DNA of 64,000 nt, taken from Limosilactobacillus coleohominis 101-4-CHN (GTDB taxonomy: Bacteria; Bacillota; Bacilli; Lactobacillales; Lactobacillaceae). The notes under the pieces were generated by a model. That model saw only the letters and a list, made by a program, of their open reading frames with translations, made no database searches and was not told where the DNA came from. Positions 56,279 to 64,000 of this stretch are shown here, piece by piece (position 1 is the stretch's first letter; the number at the start of each line of letters is the position of its first letter). A program made the translations under genes and the position numbers. The DNA is taken from the NCBI RefSeq assembly GCF_000161935.1, contig NZ_GG698805.1, positions 116,673 to 180,672 of the forward strand. Direction: 5' to 3'.

Positions 56279-57155
56279 GATTGGGAGTAGTCAACGGACT
56301 CGCGAAATCATTAAAAAGTACGGGATTCATGCCAAAAAAGGGTTTGGACAAAACTTTTTAACTGATTTGAACGTGCTGACGGGGATTGTCGATGCAGCCC
56401 AGATTACGAAACAAGATAATGTCATTGAAATTGGCTCCGGTTTGGGGGCCTTGACCGAACAATTGGCTAAATCAGCTGGTGAAGTCGTAGCCTTGGAAAT
56501 TGACACTGATTTATTGCCGCTTTTGGCGGATGTTCTGTCACCGTACAAGAATGTCAAGGTGATTAATCAAGATGTTTTGAAGGCAAACCTACCGAAGTTA
56601 ATTCAAGAAGAGTTTACTGATCCCAGTCGACCGGTTAAAGTGGTCGCTAATTTACCCTATTACATTACTAGTCCCATTTTGATGAACCTGCTTAATAGCT
56701 CTGTGCAATGGGCAGCCATTTGTGTCATGATGCAAAAGGAAGTGGCAGAGCGGCTAACGGCTAAGGTTGGGACTAAGCAGTATGGAGCTTTGACCTTAGC
56801 CATTGAATACTCGATGACCGCACAGCTTGCGTTTGGCGTATCTCGGCATTCGTTTGTTCCAGCGCCCAATGTTGATTCTGCCATCGTGGTACTAACACCG
56901 CGTACCACAGCGCTTACGGAGCAGCCTTTCGATCAAGCCAAACTATTTAGTTTGATTAAGACCTGTTTTGCCCACCGGCGGAAAAACTTGTGGAACAATC
57001 TGAAACCGTTAATGAGGAAGAATAAAACAAAACAGCAAGCGGTCAAAGACGCTCTGGATCATCTTCAGATTGCCAGCACCGATCGGCCAGAAACCCTCTC
57101 GCTTTTGCAATTTATTCAGTTAGCAAACGGACTGCATGAAAAACAAATAATTTAG
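56265..57155 (+). CDS. rsmA: 16S rRNA dimethyladenosine transferase
   Basis: RsmA (KsgA) dimethylates two adjacent adenines near the 3' end of 16S rRNA during 30S assembly; its loss gives kasugamycin resistance. It shows [15 protein letters not shown], the SAM motif [16 protein letters not shown], and the catalytic [11 protein letters not shown] (about 129-139). The 296-residue length is normal. I chose ATG 56265, 6 bases after AGGAGG, over ATG 56259, which abuts the site. It is the last gene of the tatD-rnmV-rsmA group. Confidence 0.95.
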   Translation: MAISEIGSSQRTREIIKKYGIHAKKGFGQNFLTDLNVLTGIVDAAQITKQDNVIEIGSGLGALTEQLAKSAGEVVALEIDTDLLPLLADVLSPYKNVKVINQDVLKANLPKLIQEEFTDPSRPVKVVANLPYYITSPILMNLLNSSVQWAAICVMMQKEVAERLTAKVGTKQYGALTLAIEYSMTAQLAFGVSRHSFVPAPNVDSAIVVLTPRTTALTEQPFDQAKLFSLIKTCFAHRRKNLWNNLKPLMRKNKTKQQAVKDALDHLQIASTDRPETLSLLQFIQLANGLHEKQII

Positions 57156-57174
57156 ACTACGAAAAGAACATAGA

Positions 57175-57225
57175 GTAAGCCCCAGAGCTGGAATTGGTCA
57201 GTGCTGGAGCTTATTTGTTTATTCG
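57175..57225 (+). terminator. Candidate terminator after rsmA
   Basis: AAGC-CCAG and CTGG-GCTT pair around a 24-base region, followed by ATTTGTTTATT. The stem is imperfect. Confidence 0.55.
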
Positions 57226-57260
57226 TGACGCTTTTATCCACAGCTCCTCCTGAATTGTTC

Positions 57261-57289
57261 TTGCCTTAAATGATGAAGCAAGTTACTAT
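57261..57289 (+). promoter_or_regulatory. Promoter of ispE
   Basis: TTGCCT and TACTAT are 17 bp apart, about 37 bp before the ATG at 57326. Confidence 0.6.
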
Positions 57290-57325
57290 AAAAAGAAAAT
57301 AGACAACTGAGGGAGGGGTGAGGCA

Positions 57326-58177
57326 ATGATTGTCACGGAGAAGGCACCTGCGAAAATCAATTTGTCATTGGACACACCAATGCGCTACCTAGATGGTTCG
57401 CCGCAATGGAACATGGTGATGAACTCGATTGATTTGGCAGATTATTTAACCATCGATATTCATACCCGACCACAAACGATTAAGATTTACACTGATAGTG
57501 GCTTTTTGCCGAATGACCAACGTAATTTAGCCTATCAAGCCGCACATATCTTAAAGACCAGATTTCACCGTCCAGAAGGGGTCACGGTGCGCATTAAGAA
57601 AAATATCCCCGTGGCGGCTGGCCTGGGCGGTGGTTCTTCAGATGCTGCTGCAGTGTTACGTGGCCTCAATTGCGGCTGGAATTTGGGCTTATCCTTGAAT
57701 GAGCTGGCTGAATTATCATTGACGATTGATTCAGATGTTCCTTATTGCATTTATAGCCATACTGCCCACGTGACGGGACATGGAGAACAAATTCGTTTAT
57801 TGCTGCAGTGCCCTCATTACTGGGCGATCATTGCCAAACCAAGCGTCAGTGTTTCAACGCCGACGATTCTGCGTCAAATTAATTATGAAAAAATTGTACA
57901 TTTGGACAATGAAGGGTTACTCGAGGCCATTGAGCAGGAAAATTGGCAACATGCCTTTGCCAAAATGGGGAACGTTTTAGAACCAGTAACAATGAAGGAA
58001 TATCCTAAGATAAAAAAGCTCAAGGACGGAATGCTCAAATTAGGCGCTGACATGGCACACATGAGTGGTACTGGTCCGACCGTCTTTGGCCTCTGTCACA
58101 GCGAATCACGAGCTAAGCGAATTTATAACAGTATGCGTGGCTTTTGTGGTGAAGTATATTTAGTGATGTTGTTGTAA
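57326..58177 (+). CDS. ispE: 4-diphosphocytidyl-2-C-methyl-D-erythritol kinase (IspE)
   Basis: A GHMP-family kinase of the MEP isoprenoid route. The start EKAPAKINLSLDT and the ATP-binding Gly-rich block PVAAGLGGGSSDAAAVLRG (about 95-113), plus MSGTGPTVFGL near the C-terminus, are all intact at 283 residues. The same organism has the mevalonate enzyme HMG-CoA reductase at 47385, and no other MEP gene is in the window. In lactobacilli an orphan ispE next to rsmA is common, and its present substrate or role is unclear. GGGAGGGG precedes the ATG. Confidence 0.9.
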   Translation: MIVTEKAPAKINLSLDTPMRYLDGSPQWNMVMNSIDLADYLTIDIHTRPQTIKIYTDSGFLPNDQRNLAYQAAHILKTRFHRPEGVTVRIKKNIPVAAGLGGGSSDAAAVLRGLNCGWNLGLSLNELAELSLTIDSDVPYCIYSHTAHVTGHGEQIRLLLQCPHYWAIIAKPSVSVSTPTILRQINYEKIVHLDNEGLLEAIEQENWQHAFAKMGNVLEPVTMKEYPKIKKLKDGMLKLGADMAHMSGTGPTVFGLCHSESRAKRIYNSMRGFCGEVYLVMLL

Positions 58178-58196
58178 AAATATTGATATCCAAGAT

Positions 58197-58221
58197 AACT
58201 GGGAGCAATCCCAGTTTTTTT
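58197..58221 (+). terminator. Rho-independent terminator after ispE
   Basis: AACTGGG and CCCAGTT pair around AGCAAT, followed by seven T. Confidence 0.85.
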
Positions 58222-58304
58222 GTTGATTATTTTTGGAAAGTTCGGTAAGATATTTTTCGTAGATTAATAGTAATAATTACGATTAACGATAAAGTAGTAG
58301 TGCG

Positions 58305-59216
58305 ATGAAGAAAAAGCGGTGGGGTTTGATTGGTTTAATTACTAGTTTGGCTGTTGTCTTAATTCTAATGATCACTGGTTGGCAACCACATTTACATCGC
58401 CAGCAACGACCGATTCGGGTGGTCACCAGTTTGAACTTTTATGGTGAAGTTGCCCAGAGTGTTGCTGGTAAATATGGAGATGTGACGTCTTTTATCAATA
58501 GTTCAGCCGTTGATACACACGATTTTCAACCATCGACCAAGCAGGCGCAGCAGTTAGCCGAAGCTAATGTCGTGATCGAAAATGGTTTAGGGTATGATAC
58601 CTGGTTGCAAAAAATGACCAAGTCCACGGACCATGAGCAAGCCGTGATTAATGTTGGCCGAGAAGTGGCCCATAAAAAAGCAGGAAACAATGAACATGTT
58701 TGGTATCAGCCATCCACAATGAGTAATTTGGCCACCCAACTAGCCCAAAAGTATGCTAAATTAGATCCAAAACACCGCGCGTACTACTACGCCCGCGCCC
58801 AGCGTTATCAAAAGCAATTAGCTCCGCTTAACAAAACGATTGCGCAAGCCAAACGCGGAGTGGACTCCCAACGGAATGTTGTATTGGTGAGTGAGCCAGT
58901 TTTTGACTATGCTCTAGATAATTTGGGGTATCGAATCGCGAACCAGCGATTTGCAAAGGCGGTTGAGGATGATAATGATCCCTCACCAAAGGAAATTGCG
59001 GCGATGCAATCAGCAATTTGTCAGCATCGGGTGGCGTTCTTTGTTAATAATAAGCAGGAAAGTAACTCTACAATTAAAAATATGTTTAAACTTGCTCGGC
59101 AATCCGGTGTTCCGGTCCTCAACGTGACGGAAACCAAACCGGACCACCAAACCTATACCGAGTGGATGCAAACACAGTATCAGCAACTAATTAAGATTCA
59201 AGAACAGGGTGAATAA
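58305..59216 (+). CDS. Metal ABC transporter, substrate-binding protein (Zn/Mn type)
   Basis: The extracellular metal receptor of a cluster-9 ABC transporter, 303 residues. Ligand-like residues are His in SAVDTHDFQPS, His in NNEHVWYQPS, and Glu in VSEPVFDYALDNLGY. The Glu at the third site resembles manganese-binding PsaA-type proteins more than three-His zinc types; this is a family-level inference. The N-terminus is a hydrophobic segment (WGLIGLITSLAVVLILMITGW) without a lipobox Cys, so it would be anchored by an uncleaved helix. The ribosome site is weak. ATPase and permease follow with overlapping or near-overlapping ends. Confidence 0.85.
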   Translation: MKKKRWGLIGLITSLAVVLILMITGWQPHLHRQQRPIRVVTSLNFYGEVAQSVAGKYGDVTSFINSSAVDTHDFQPSTKQAQQLAEANVVIENGLGYDTWLQKMTKSTDHEQAVINVGREVAHKKAGNNEHVWYQPSTMSNLATQLAQKYAKLDPKHRAYYYARAQRYQKQLAPLNKTIAQAKRGVDSQRNVVLVSEPVFDYALDNLGYRIANQRFAKAVEDDNDPSPKEIAAMQSAICQHRVAFFVNNKQESNSTIKNMFKLARQSGVPVLNVTETKPDHQTYTEWMQTQYQQLIKIQEQGE

Positions 59217-59217
59217 G

Positions 59218-59892
59218 ATGGCATTGATTTCAGTTGATGACCTTAGCTTAGCGTATGGTGACCATACCGTTATTGAAAATTTAAGTTTTCAGGTCAATTC
59301 AGGCGACTTTTTAGTAATGATTGGTGAGAATGGTGCCGGAAAGACGACGGTGGTTCGTGCCTTATTAGGGGAGTTAAAGCCCCGCCGCGGTGAAATTAGT
59401 CGGGCCAATCACTTAAAGATTGGTTATGTCCCACAGTTTCGCAACTTACCGGCTAACTATCCATTAGCGGTCCGGGATTTTGTGGCGCTCAACCTTACTC
59501 AATCACGCTGGCCCTGGTTAAAAAAGACTGAGCAGCATCGTTTAGACCGGATTATTCGGAAAACTAATTTAACCACGATTGAAGACCGACCACTGGGGTT
59601 AGCATCCGGTGGTGAAAAGCAGCGGGCCTATTTGGCCCAAGCACTCGTTGATGATCCGCAACTATTAATTTTGGATGAATCGACGGCCAGTTTAGACAAT
59701 GAAATGAAGTACGATTTATTAGATTTTGTAGCTAAGTTTCAGCAAAATGGCTTGAGTGTGCTCTTTATCACTCACGATTGGGATTTAGCAAAGCGCTATG
59801 GAACACGCTACTTACAGTTATTACCAGATGGCTCCTACCAAAGTGGCCCCATTAATGAATTGCCTAGTGATGAGGAGGTGCGCAATGTTTAG
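59218..59892 (+). CDS. Metal ABC transporter, ATP-binding protein
   Basis: A 224-residue ABC ATPase. Walker A is GENGAGKTTVV, the signature is LASGGEKQRAYLAQAL (ASGGE in place of LSGGQ), Walker B is LLILDESTASLD (with Glu then Ser), and FITHDWD supplies the switch His. ATG 59218 follows AGGGTGA; a GTG at 59209 is also possible. It overlaps the permease gene by 8 bp. With the neighbours it forms a Zn/Mn uptake system. Confidence 0.9.
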   Translation: MALISVDDLSLAYGDHTVIENLSFQVNSGDFLVMIGENGAGKTTVVRALLGELKPRRGEISRANHLKIGYVPQFRNLPANYPLAVRDFVALNLTQSRWPWLKKTEQHRLDRIIRKTNLTTIEDRPLGLASGGEKQRAYLAQALVDDPQLLILDESTASLDNEMKYDLLDFVAKFQQNGLSVLFITHDWDLAKRYGTRYLQLLPDGSYQSGPINELPSDEEVRNV

Positions 59893-60679
59893 TCTCAGCT
59901 TTATGCGTTATGCGTTTGTGGCCGGTACATTTATTGCAATTGTCAGTGGAGTAATTGGGGTTTTTGTGGTGGCGCGGAATATGCCATTTATGACCCACAC
60001 TCTTTCAGAGATTGGTTTTGCTGGTGCATCGTTTGCTCTTTTTATGGGCTGGCCGGCTTTAAATGGGATGATTTTATTTACCATTCTTAGTTCAGTGATG
60101 GTTGGTCAATTGAGCATTGATGAATCTCGCCGCGAGTCAGTTATTTCGGCAGTGTCAGCGCTATTCATCGGGTTAGGAATTCTCTTTTTGTATCTTTCCA
60201 GTAAAACTGCCAGTTCAGCCACGAGTATCTTGTTTGGGAGCGTTGTCGGCATTAGCCGCCATGAGGTCGTGCAGCTGGTATGCCTCTCTGCGGTTGTTCT
60301 CGTGATCGTTTTCCTTATTTACCGTAAATTGAAATTTTCCTCATTTGATCCTGAGGGTGCAGCAGCGAACGGGTTAAACGAAACAGTGATTTCCGTCATC
60401 TTCCTATTGCTCTTGGCAATGAGCGTTAGTGTGGCAGTCCAAATTGTGGGGACACTATTGATTTTTGTCCTATTGACACTGCCTGCGGCCAGTGCAAAAT
60501 ATTACACGACCGGGACTGCCAAGATCATTGGACTAGCAATTTTATTCGCGCTATTGGGAATTTGGCTGGGATTGTACTTAGCCTACATTACAAACTGGCC
60601 AGTTAGTTTTTTCACTTCGACAATTGAAGTGCTGATCTACTTATCCGCCCTGTTATATCGGCAGCGAGCTAACGATTAA
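59885..60679 (+). CDS. Metal ABC transporter, permease
   Basis: A 264-residue membrane subunit of the ZnuB/MntB type, with about eight hydrophobic helices. Typical segments are FIAIVSGVIGVFVVARNMPF, THTLSEIGFAGASFALFMGW and VQIVGTLLIFVLLTLPAA (the family's ...GLLLVVALLTIPAATA). GAGGAGGTG precedes the ATG at 59885. It is the third gene of the operon; a terminator follows. Confidence 0.9.
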   Translation: MFSLSFMRYAFVAGTFIAIVSGVIGVFVVARNMPFMTHTLSEIGFAGASFALFMGWPALNGMILFTILSSVMVGQLSIDESRRESVISAVSALFIGLGILFLYLSSKTASSATSILFGSVVGISRHEVVQLVCLSAVVLVIVFLIYRKLKFSSFDPEGAAANGLNETVISVIFLLLLAMSVSVAVQIVGTLLIFVLLTLPAASAKYYTTGTAKIIGLAILFALLGIWLGLYLAYITNWPVSFFTSTIEVLIYLSALLYRQRAND

Positions 60680-60702
60680 AATGAAAATAATTGGTATTTA
60701 CC

Positions 60703-60731
60703 AAGCGAGCCGAATGAGGCCCGCTTTTTTT
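60703..60731 (+). terminator. Rho-independent terminator of the metal ABC operon
   Basis: AAGCGAGCC and GGCCCGCTT pair with one mismatch around a 6-base loop, followed by TTTTT. Confidence 0.8.
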
Positions 60732-60756
60732 AGTGAAATTATGGAAAAATCAGTTA

Positions 60757-60770
60757 AAAGCCGAACAATT
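60757..60770 (+). promoter_or_regulatory. PurBox upstream of purR
   Basis: AAAGCCGAACAATT closely matches the PurR site (AWWWCCGAACWWT core). It lies about 70 bp before purR, near a -10-like TATGAT at 60775, so PurR probably controls its own gene. Confidence 0.7.
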
Positions 60771-60836
60771 ATGTTATGATTTGAAGGTACACAAAACGTT
60801 TGTATTAACAGCATAATGAATTAAAGGAGCTACATA

Positions 60837-61667
60837 ATGAAAGTTAGACGAAGCAACCGGCTAGTGGACATGACTCGCTATTTACTGGATCACCCACGAG
60901 AACTGGTTTCCCTAAAGTTTTTTGGCCATCGTTATGACTCAGCTAAGTCATCAATTAGTGAAGATTTAAGTATTATTCGGAATACAGTTGAACGATGGGG
61001 TGTCGGTCGCCTGGAAACTCTTCCCGGAGCTAGTGGCGGTGCACGTTTGACGCCACTGTATTCTAAGAAAAACGCGGCGACAGTAATTGATGAACTGGTC
61101 CAAGCGGTGAATGATGATAGTCGATTGTTACCAGGTGGTTATGTTTATTTATCTGATTTGCTGGGGCGTCCGGACATTTTACGTGAAGTGGGTCGCTTGA
61201 TTGCTACCCAGTACGTTGATCAAGATGTTGATGTGATCATGACCGTAGAAACCAAGGGGATTCCAATTGCCCAGAGTGTGGCGATGTATCTCAATCGACC
61301 GTTTGTAATTGTTCGTAATTCTTCCCATATTACGGAAGGTTCGACCGTCAGTGTTAACTACGTATCAGGTTCATCCCAACGGATTAAAAAGATGGAACTG
61401 TCCCGTCGAACGATGAAGGAGGGCGCTAACGTGGTTGTAGTTGACGACTTTCTCAAGGGTGGTGGGACGATGAACGGAATGAAGTCCCTTATCCAAGAAT
61501 TTGGCGCCCACCTAGTGGGTATGACCGCGTTTGCAGAAGGTCAGTTTGACGGTGAACGACTAGTGGAAGATTGTACTTCATTAATTAAAGTGGATGCCCA
61601 AGATGGGGTTAACCGGCATTTAAGTGCCCAACCAGGCAACTATTTGGAAAAAGTTTTTAAGAAATAA
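60837..61667 (+). CDS. purR: Purine operon repressor PurR
   Basis: A 276-residue repressor that binds PurBoxes and is released by PRPP. It has an N-terminal winged helix (RRSNRLVDMTRYLLDHPREL...SKSSISEDLSIIR-like region) and a phosphoribosyltransferase-like domain. The PRPP loop is VVVVDDFLKGGGTM at about 199-212. The length and order match Gram-positive PurR. AAAGGAGC precedes the ATG. A PurBox upstream suggests autoregulation. glmU follows 15 bp later in the same direction. Confidence 0.94.
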   Translation: MKVRRSNRLVDMTRYLLDHPRELVSLKFFGHRYDSAKSSISEDLSIIRNTVERWGVGRLETLPGASGGARLTPLYSKKNAATVIDELVQAVNDDSRLLPGGYVYLSDLLGRPDILREVGRLIATQYVDQDVDVIMTVETKGIPIAQSVAMYLNRPFVIVRNSSHITEGSTVSVNYVSGSSQRIKKMELSRRTMKEGANVVVVDDFLKGGGTMNGMKSLIQEFGAHLVGMTAFAEGQFDGERLVEDCTSLIKVDAQDGVNRHLSAQPGNYLEKVFKK

Positions 61668-61682
61668 GGAGCAATGAGAGTC

Positions 61683-63050
61683 ATGCAACAGAAAAACGCA
61701 ATTATTCTGGCAGCCGGCAAGGGTACCCGAATGAAGTCTAAATTATACAAAGTTTTGCACGAAGTTTGTGGTAAAAGTATGGTGGAACACGTACTGAGTC
61801 AACTTGAAGCGGCTAAGATTGATAATATTGTGACCGTGGTTGGCTATGGGGCGGAAAGTGTGGAAAACACCATTGGTCCCCGTTCTAAGTTTGCCCTCCA
61901 AAAACAACAATTGGGGACTGGTCATGCCGTGATGCAGACTGAAGACCTACTAGGCGACATTGATGGTGAGACACTGGTAGTCAGTGGTGACACACCATTA
62001 TTTACGGCTGATACCTTTAACAAGTTGTTCGAATACCATAAGCAACGGAAAGCGGCAGTAACTATTTTAACTTCCGTTGCTCCTGATCCAACCGGTTACG
62101 GCCGGATTGTCCGGAATGATGTTGGTATTGTGGAACGGATCGTGGAACAAAAGGATGCTAGTCAAAAAGAACGGGAAATCCATGAAATCAACACAGGGGT
62201 CTACTGTTTCGATAATAAGAAGCTTTTTGCAGCCCTGAAGAAGATTAATAACGATAACGCACAGGGTGAATACTACTTGACTGATGTGATTGCTATTTTG
62301 AAGCAACAAGGTGAAGTGGTAACGGCATACAAGATGGCTGACTTCGATGAATCGATGGGGGTCAACAACCGGGTGGCACTGGCCCAAGCTAATAAGATCA
62401 TGCGGAAGCGGATCAATGATGAATTAATGATGAATGGGGTTACGATGGTTGATCCAGAAACGACCTATATTGATGCTGGTGTTAAGATTGGCCGCGATAC
62501 AGTTGTGGAAGGCAACGTTGTAATTAAGGGCAATACTGTCATCGGTAGTGACTGCTTGATTGGTGCTGGCTCCCGAATCACGGATTCACGGATTCATGAT
62601 GGCGTCCAAATTATTTCATCCACGCTGGAACAAGCGGAAATGTATGATGGCTCTGATATTGGTCCGAATAGCCACTTACGGCCCCAAGCGGAAATTGGTA
62701 AACATGTTCACATCGGTAATTTCTGTGAGGTTAAGAAAGCCTACATTGGTGAAGGAACCAAGGTTGGCCATTTAACCTATGTTGGTGATGCCACTCTTGG
62801 TAAGAACATCAACGTTGGGTGTGGAGTAGTCTTTGTTAACTATGACGGTGCAAAGAAGCACCATACCAATGTTGGCGATCACGCATTTATCGGTAGCAAT
62901 AGTAATTTAGTAGCCCCAGTTAACATCGCGGCTGATTCATTTGTGGCAGCCGGTTCAACCATTACGGACGATACTAAACAATTTGACATGGCAATTGCCC
63001 GTCAACGGCAAACAAATAAGGCGAATTACGCAAAAAAACTCCCGTGGTAG
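61683..63050 (+). CDS. glmU: Bifunctional GlmU (UDP-GlcNAc synthesis)
   Basis: It acetylates glucosamine-1-phosphate and then uridylates it to UDP-N-acetylglucosamine, the precursor of peptidoglycan and other envelope polymers. The N-terminal uridyltransferase has [13 protein letters not shown]; the C-terminal left-handed beta-helix acetyltransferase has hexapeptide repeats ([18 protein letters not shown]...) and [20 protein letters not shown]. The 455-residue size is normal. ATG 61683 is preferred because GGAGC lies about 11 bases upstream, while the ATG at 61674 is too close. prs follows. Confidence 0.95.
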   Translation: MQQKNAIILAAGKGTRMKSKLYKVLHEVCGKSMVEHVLSQLEAAKIDNIVTVVGYGAESVENTIGPRSKFALQKQQLGTGHAVMQTEDLLGDIDGETLVVSGDTPLFTADTFNKLFEYHKQRKAAVTILTSVAPDPTGYGRIVRNDVGIVERIVEQKDASQKEREIHEINTGVYCFDNKKLFAALKKINNDNAQGEYYLTDVIAILKQQGEVVTAYKMADFDESMGVNNRVALAQANKIMRKRINDELMMNGVTMVDPETTYIDAGVKIGRDTVVEGNVVIKGNTVIGSDCLIGAGSRITDSRIHDGVQIISSTLEQAEMYDGSDIGPNSHLRPQAEIGKHVHIGNFCEVKKAYIGEGTKVGHLTYVGDATLGKNINVGCGVVFVNYDGAKKHHTNVGDHAFIGSNSNLVAPVNIAADSFVAAGSTITDDTKQFDMAIARQRQTNKANYAKKLPW

Positions 63051-63114
63051 TTGCTTTTTCGCACCCCAATTAATAAGATAAGAGTGGTAAAGGGATTTTA
63101 ATTTGGAGGACCTC

Positions 63115-64000
63115 ATGAAACAGAAATATTTTGACCCGAATCTGAAGATTTTTTCTTTAAGTTCAAACCGTCCATTGGCCGAAAAAATTGCCGATGAAGT
63201 TGGTGTCGAACTTGGTAAATTATCCGTTGACCGGTTTAGTGACGGTGAAATTCAAATCAACATTGAAGAAAGTATCCGGGGCGATAATGTATATATTATT
63301 CAATCCACGTCAGCACCCGTAAATGATAACTTAATGGAATTGTTGATTATGATTGATGCTTTACGGCGTGCGAGTGCCAAGACCATCAATGTGGTCATGC
63401 CATACTATGGTTACGCCCGTCAAGATCGGAAGGCCCGTTCGCGGGAACCAATTACAGCCAAATTAGTGGCTAATATGCTGCAAAATTCTGGTGTTGATCG
63501 GGTGATCGCTTTAGATCTGCACGCAGCACAAATTCAAGGGTTCTTCGATATTCCAGTTGACCACTTGATGGGTGCACCATTACTGGCTGATTACTTCATT
63601 AAGCAGGGAGTAGCGAAGGATGCAGTCGTAATTTCACCAGACCATGGTGGGGTTGTTCGGGCCCGCGCCTTAGCTGAATTTTTGAAGGCACCAATTGCCA
63701 TTATTGATAAGCGGCGGCCCAAGGCGAATGTTGCCAAAATCATGCATATTATCGGGAATGTTCAAGGTAAAAAGTGTATCATGATTGACGATATGATTGA
63801 TACAGCCGGGACGATCACCTTGGGATCAAAGGCATTAATGGAGGCCGGAGCAACCGAAGTCTATGCTTCTTGTACCCATGCGGTATTATCTGGTCCGGCA
63901 ATTGAACGACTAGAAGATTCACCAATTAAAGAAGTGGTGGTTACTGACTCAATTCAATTACCAAAGGAAAAGCAAATTGCGAAGATTAAGCAAGTTTCTG
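63115..64000 (+). CDS. prs: Ribose-phosphate pyrophosphokinase, 3' end outside the window
   Basis: It makes PRPP from ribose-5-phosphate and ATP. PRPP is the starting point of purine, pyrimidine, His and Trp synthesis and the effector of PurR encoded upstream. The visible 295 codons include [57 protein letters not shown], the PRPP loop [13 protein letters not shown] and DSIQLPKEK. The frame is open to the window edge; a full protein has about 320 residues. TTGGAGGA precedes the ATG at 63115. Confidence 0.95.
   Translation, partial: MKQKYFDPNLKIFSLSSNRPLAEKIADEVGVELGKLSVDRFSDGEIQINIEESIRGDNVYIIQSTSAPVNDNLMELLIMIDALRRASAKTINVVMPYYGYARQDRKARSREPITAKLVANMLQNSGVDRVIALDLHAAQIQGFFDIPVDHLMGAPLLADYFIKQGVAKDAVVISPDHGGVVRARALAEFLKAPIAIIDKRRPKANVAKIMHIIGNVQGKKCIMIDDMIDTAGTITLGSKALMEAGATEVYASCTHAVLSGPAIERLEDSPIKEVVVTDSIQLPKEKQIAKIKQVS

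Noticed and set aside
59798-59884. Longer N-terminus for the metal permease
   Set aside because: The segment lies in the ATPase gene in another frame and has no signal; GAGGAGGTG supports 59885.

Overview
The window looks like a chromosomal segment of a heterofermentative lactobacillus, most like the Limosilactobacillus group. The signs are YSIRK-type and LPXTG mucus-binding surface proteins, T-box leaders, an ECF folate transporter S-component, a mevalonate-pathway HMG-CoA reductase, asnA, and the Lactobacillaceae order metG-tatD-rnmV-rsmA-ispE / metal ABC / purR-glmU-prs. The genus is inferred from gene content; no rRNA is present to confirm it.

Layout. 0-5.5 kb: edge of a membrane protein (minus), an L,D-transpeptidase, and a large broken MucBP adhesin. 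5.7-7.5 kb: a LuxR-type two-component system with both genes broken. 7.6-14.2 kb: a 37-residue ORF, a membrane protein, a PhzF-like enzyme, two DHA2 drug-efflux-type MFS proteins, a broken zinc alcohol dehydrogenase and a DUF915 surface hydrolase. 14.3-16.5 kb (minus): a broken APC permease, then folT behind a candidate THF riboswitch. 16.5-22.5 kb: yaaA, a DUF4767 lipoprotein, a glutamine amidotransferase and two broken LPXTG proteins. 22.6-32.2 kb: L-serine dehydratase (alpha subunit broken) with a DUF59 protein, a T-box-controlled broken M20 peptidase, a HesB-like protein, a broken DUF915 hydrolase, an MFS transporter, nucleoside deoxyribosyltransferase, T-box-asnA and a glutamate-cysteine ligase with an early stop. 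32.2-43.9 kb: an Rpn nuclease remnant and an intact Rpn gene, a peptidase-type glutamine amidotransferase, a PAP2-hypothetical-dacA operon, tRNA-Thr, a collapsed GT2 gene, a GT8 gene, an aldo/keto reductase, an antiporter coupled to a DUF915 hydrolase, asd, and a CadD-like/ArsR pair. 43.9-51.5 kb: helD; a ppx-mvaA-metalloprotease-like-sirtuin operon in which the sirtuin is broken; and a frameshifted MFS gene. 51.9-64 kb: intact housekeeping genes ending in a truncated prs.

The main feature is gene decay. At least eight in-frame stop codons and about nine indels or deletions fall in accessory genes between 1.3 and 51.5 kb; the last 12 kb has none. Some frameshifts sit in homopolymers and could be sequencing errors. 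The internal deletions (adhesin, DUF915 hydrolase, sirtuin, GT2) cannot be single-base errors. Several damaged genes keep complete regulatory elements, which suggests recent loss. I found no transposase, CRISPR array, prophage or rRNA genes, and no convincing wholly new system. The best leads are the repeated coupling of transporters to DUF915 hydrolases, the HELLH protein in the mevalonate operon, and the clustered nonsense codons.
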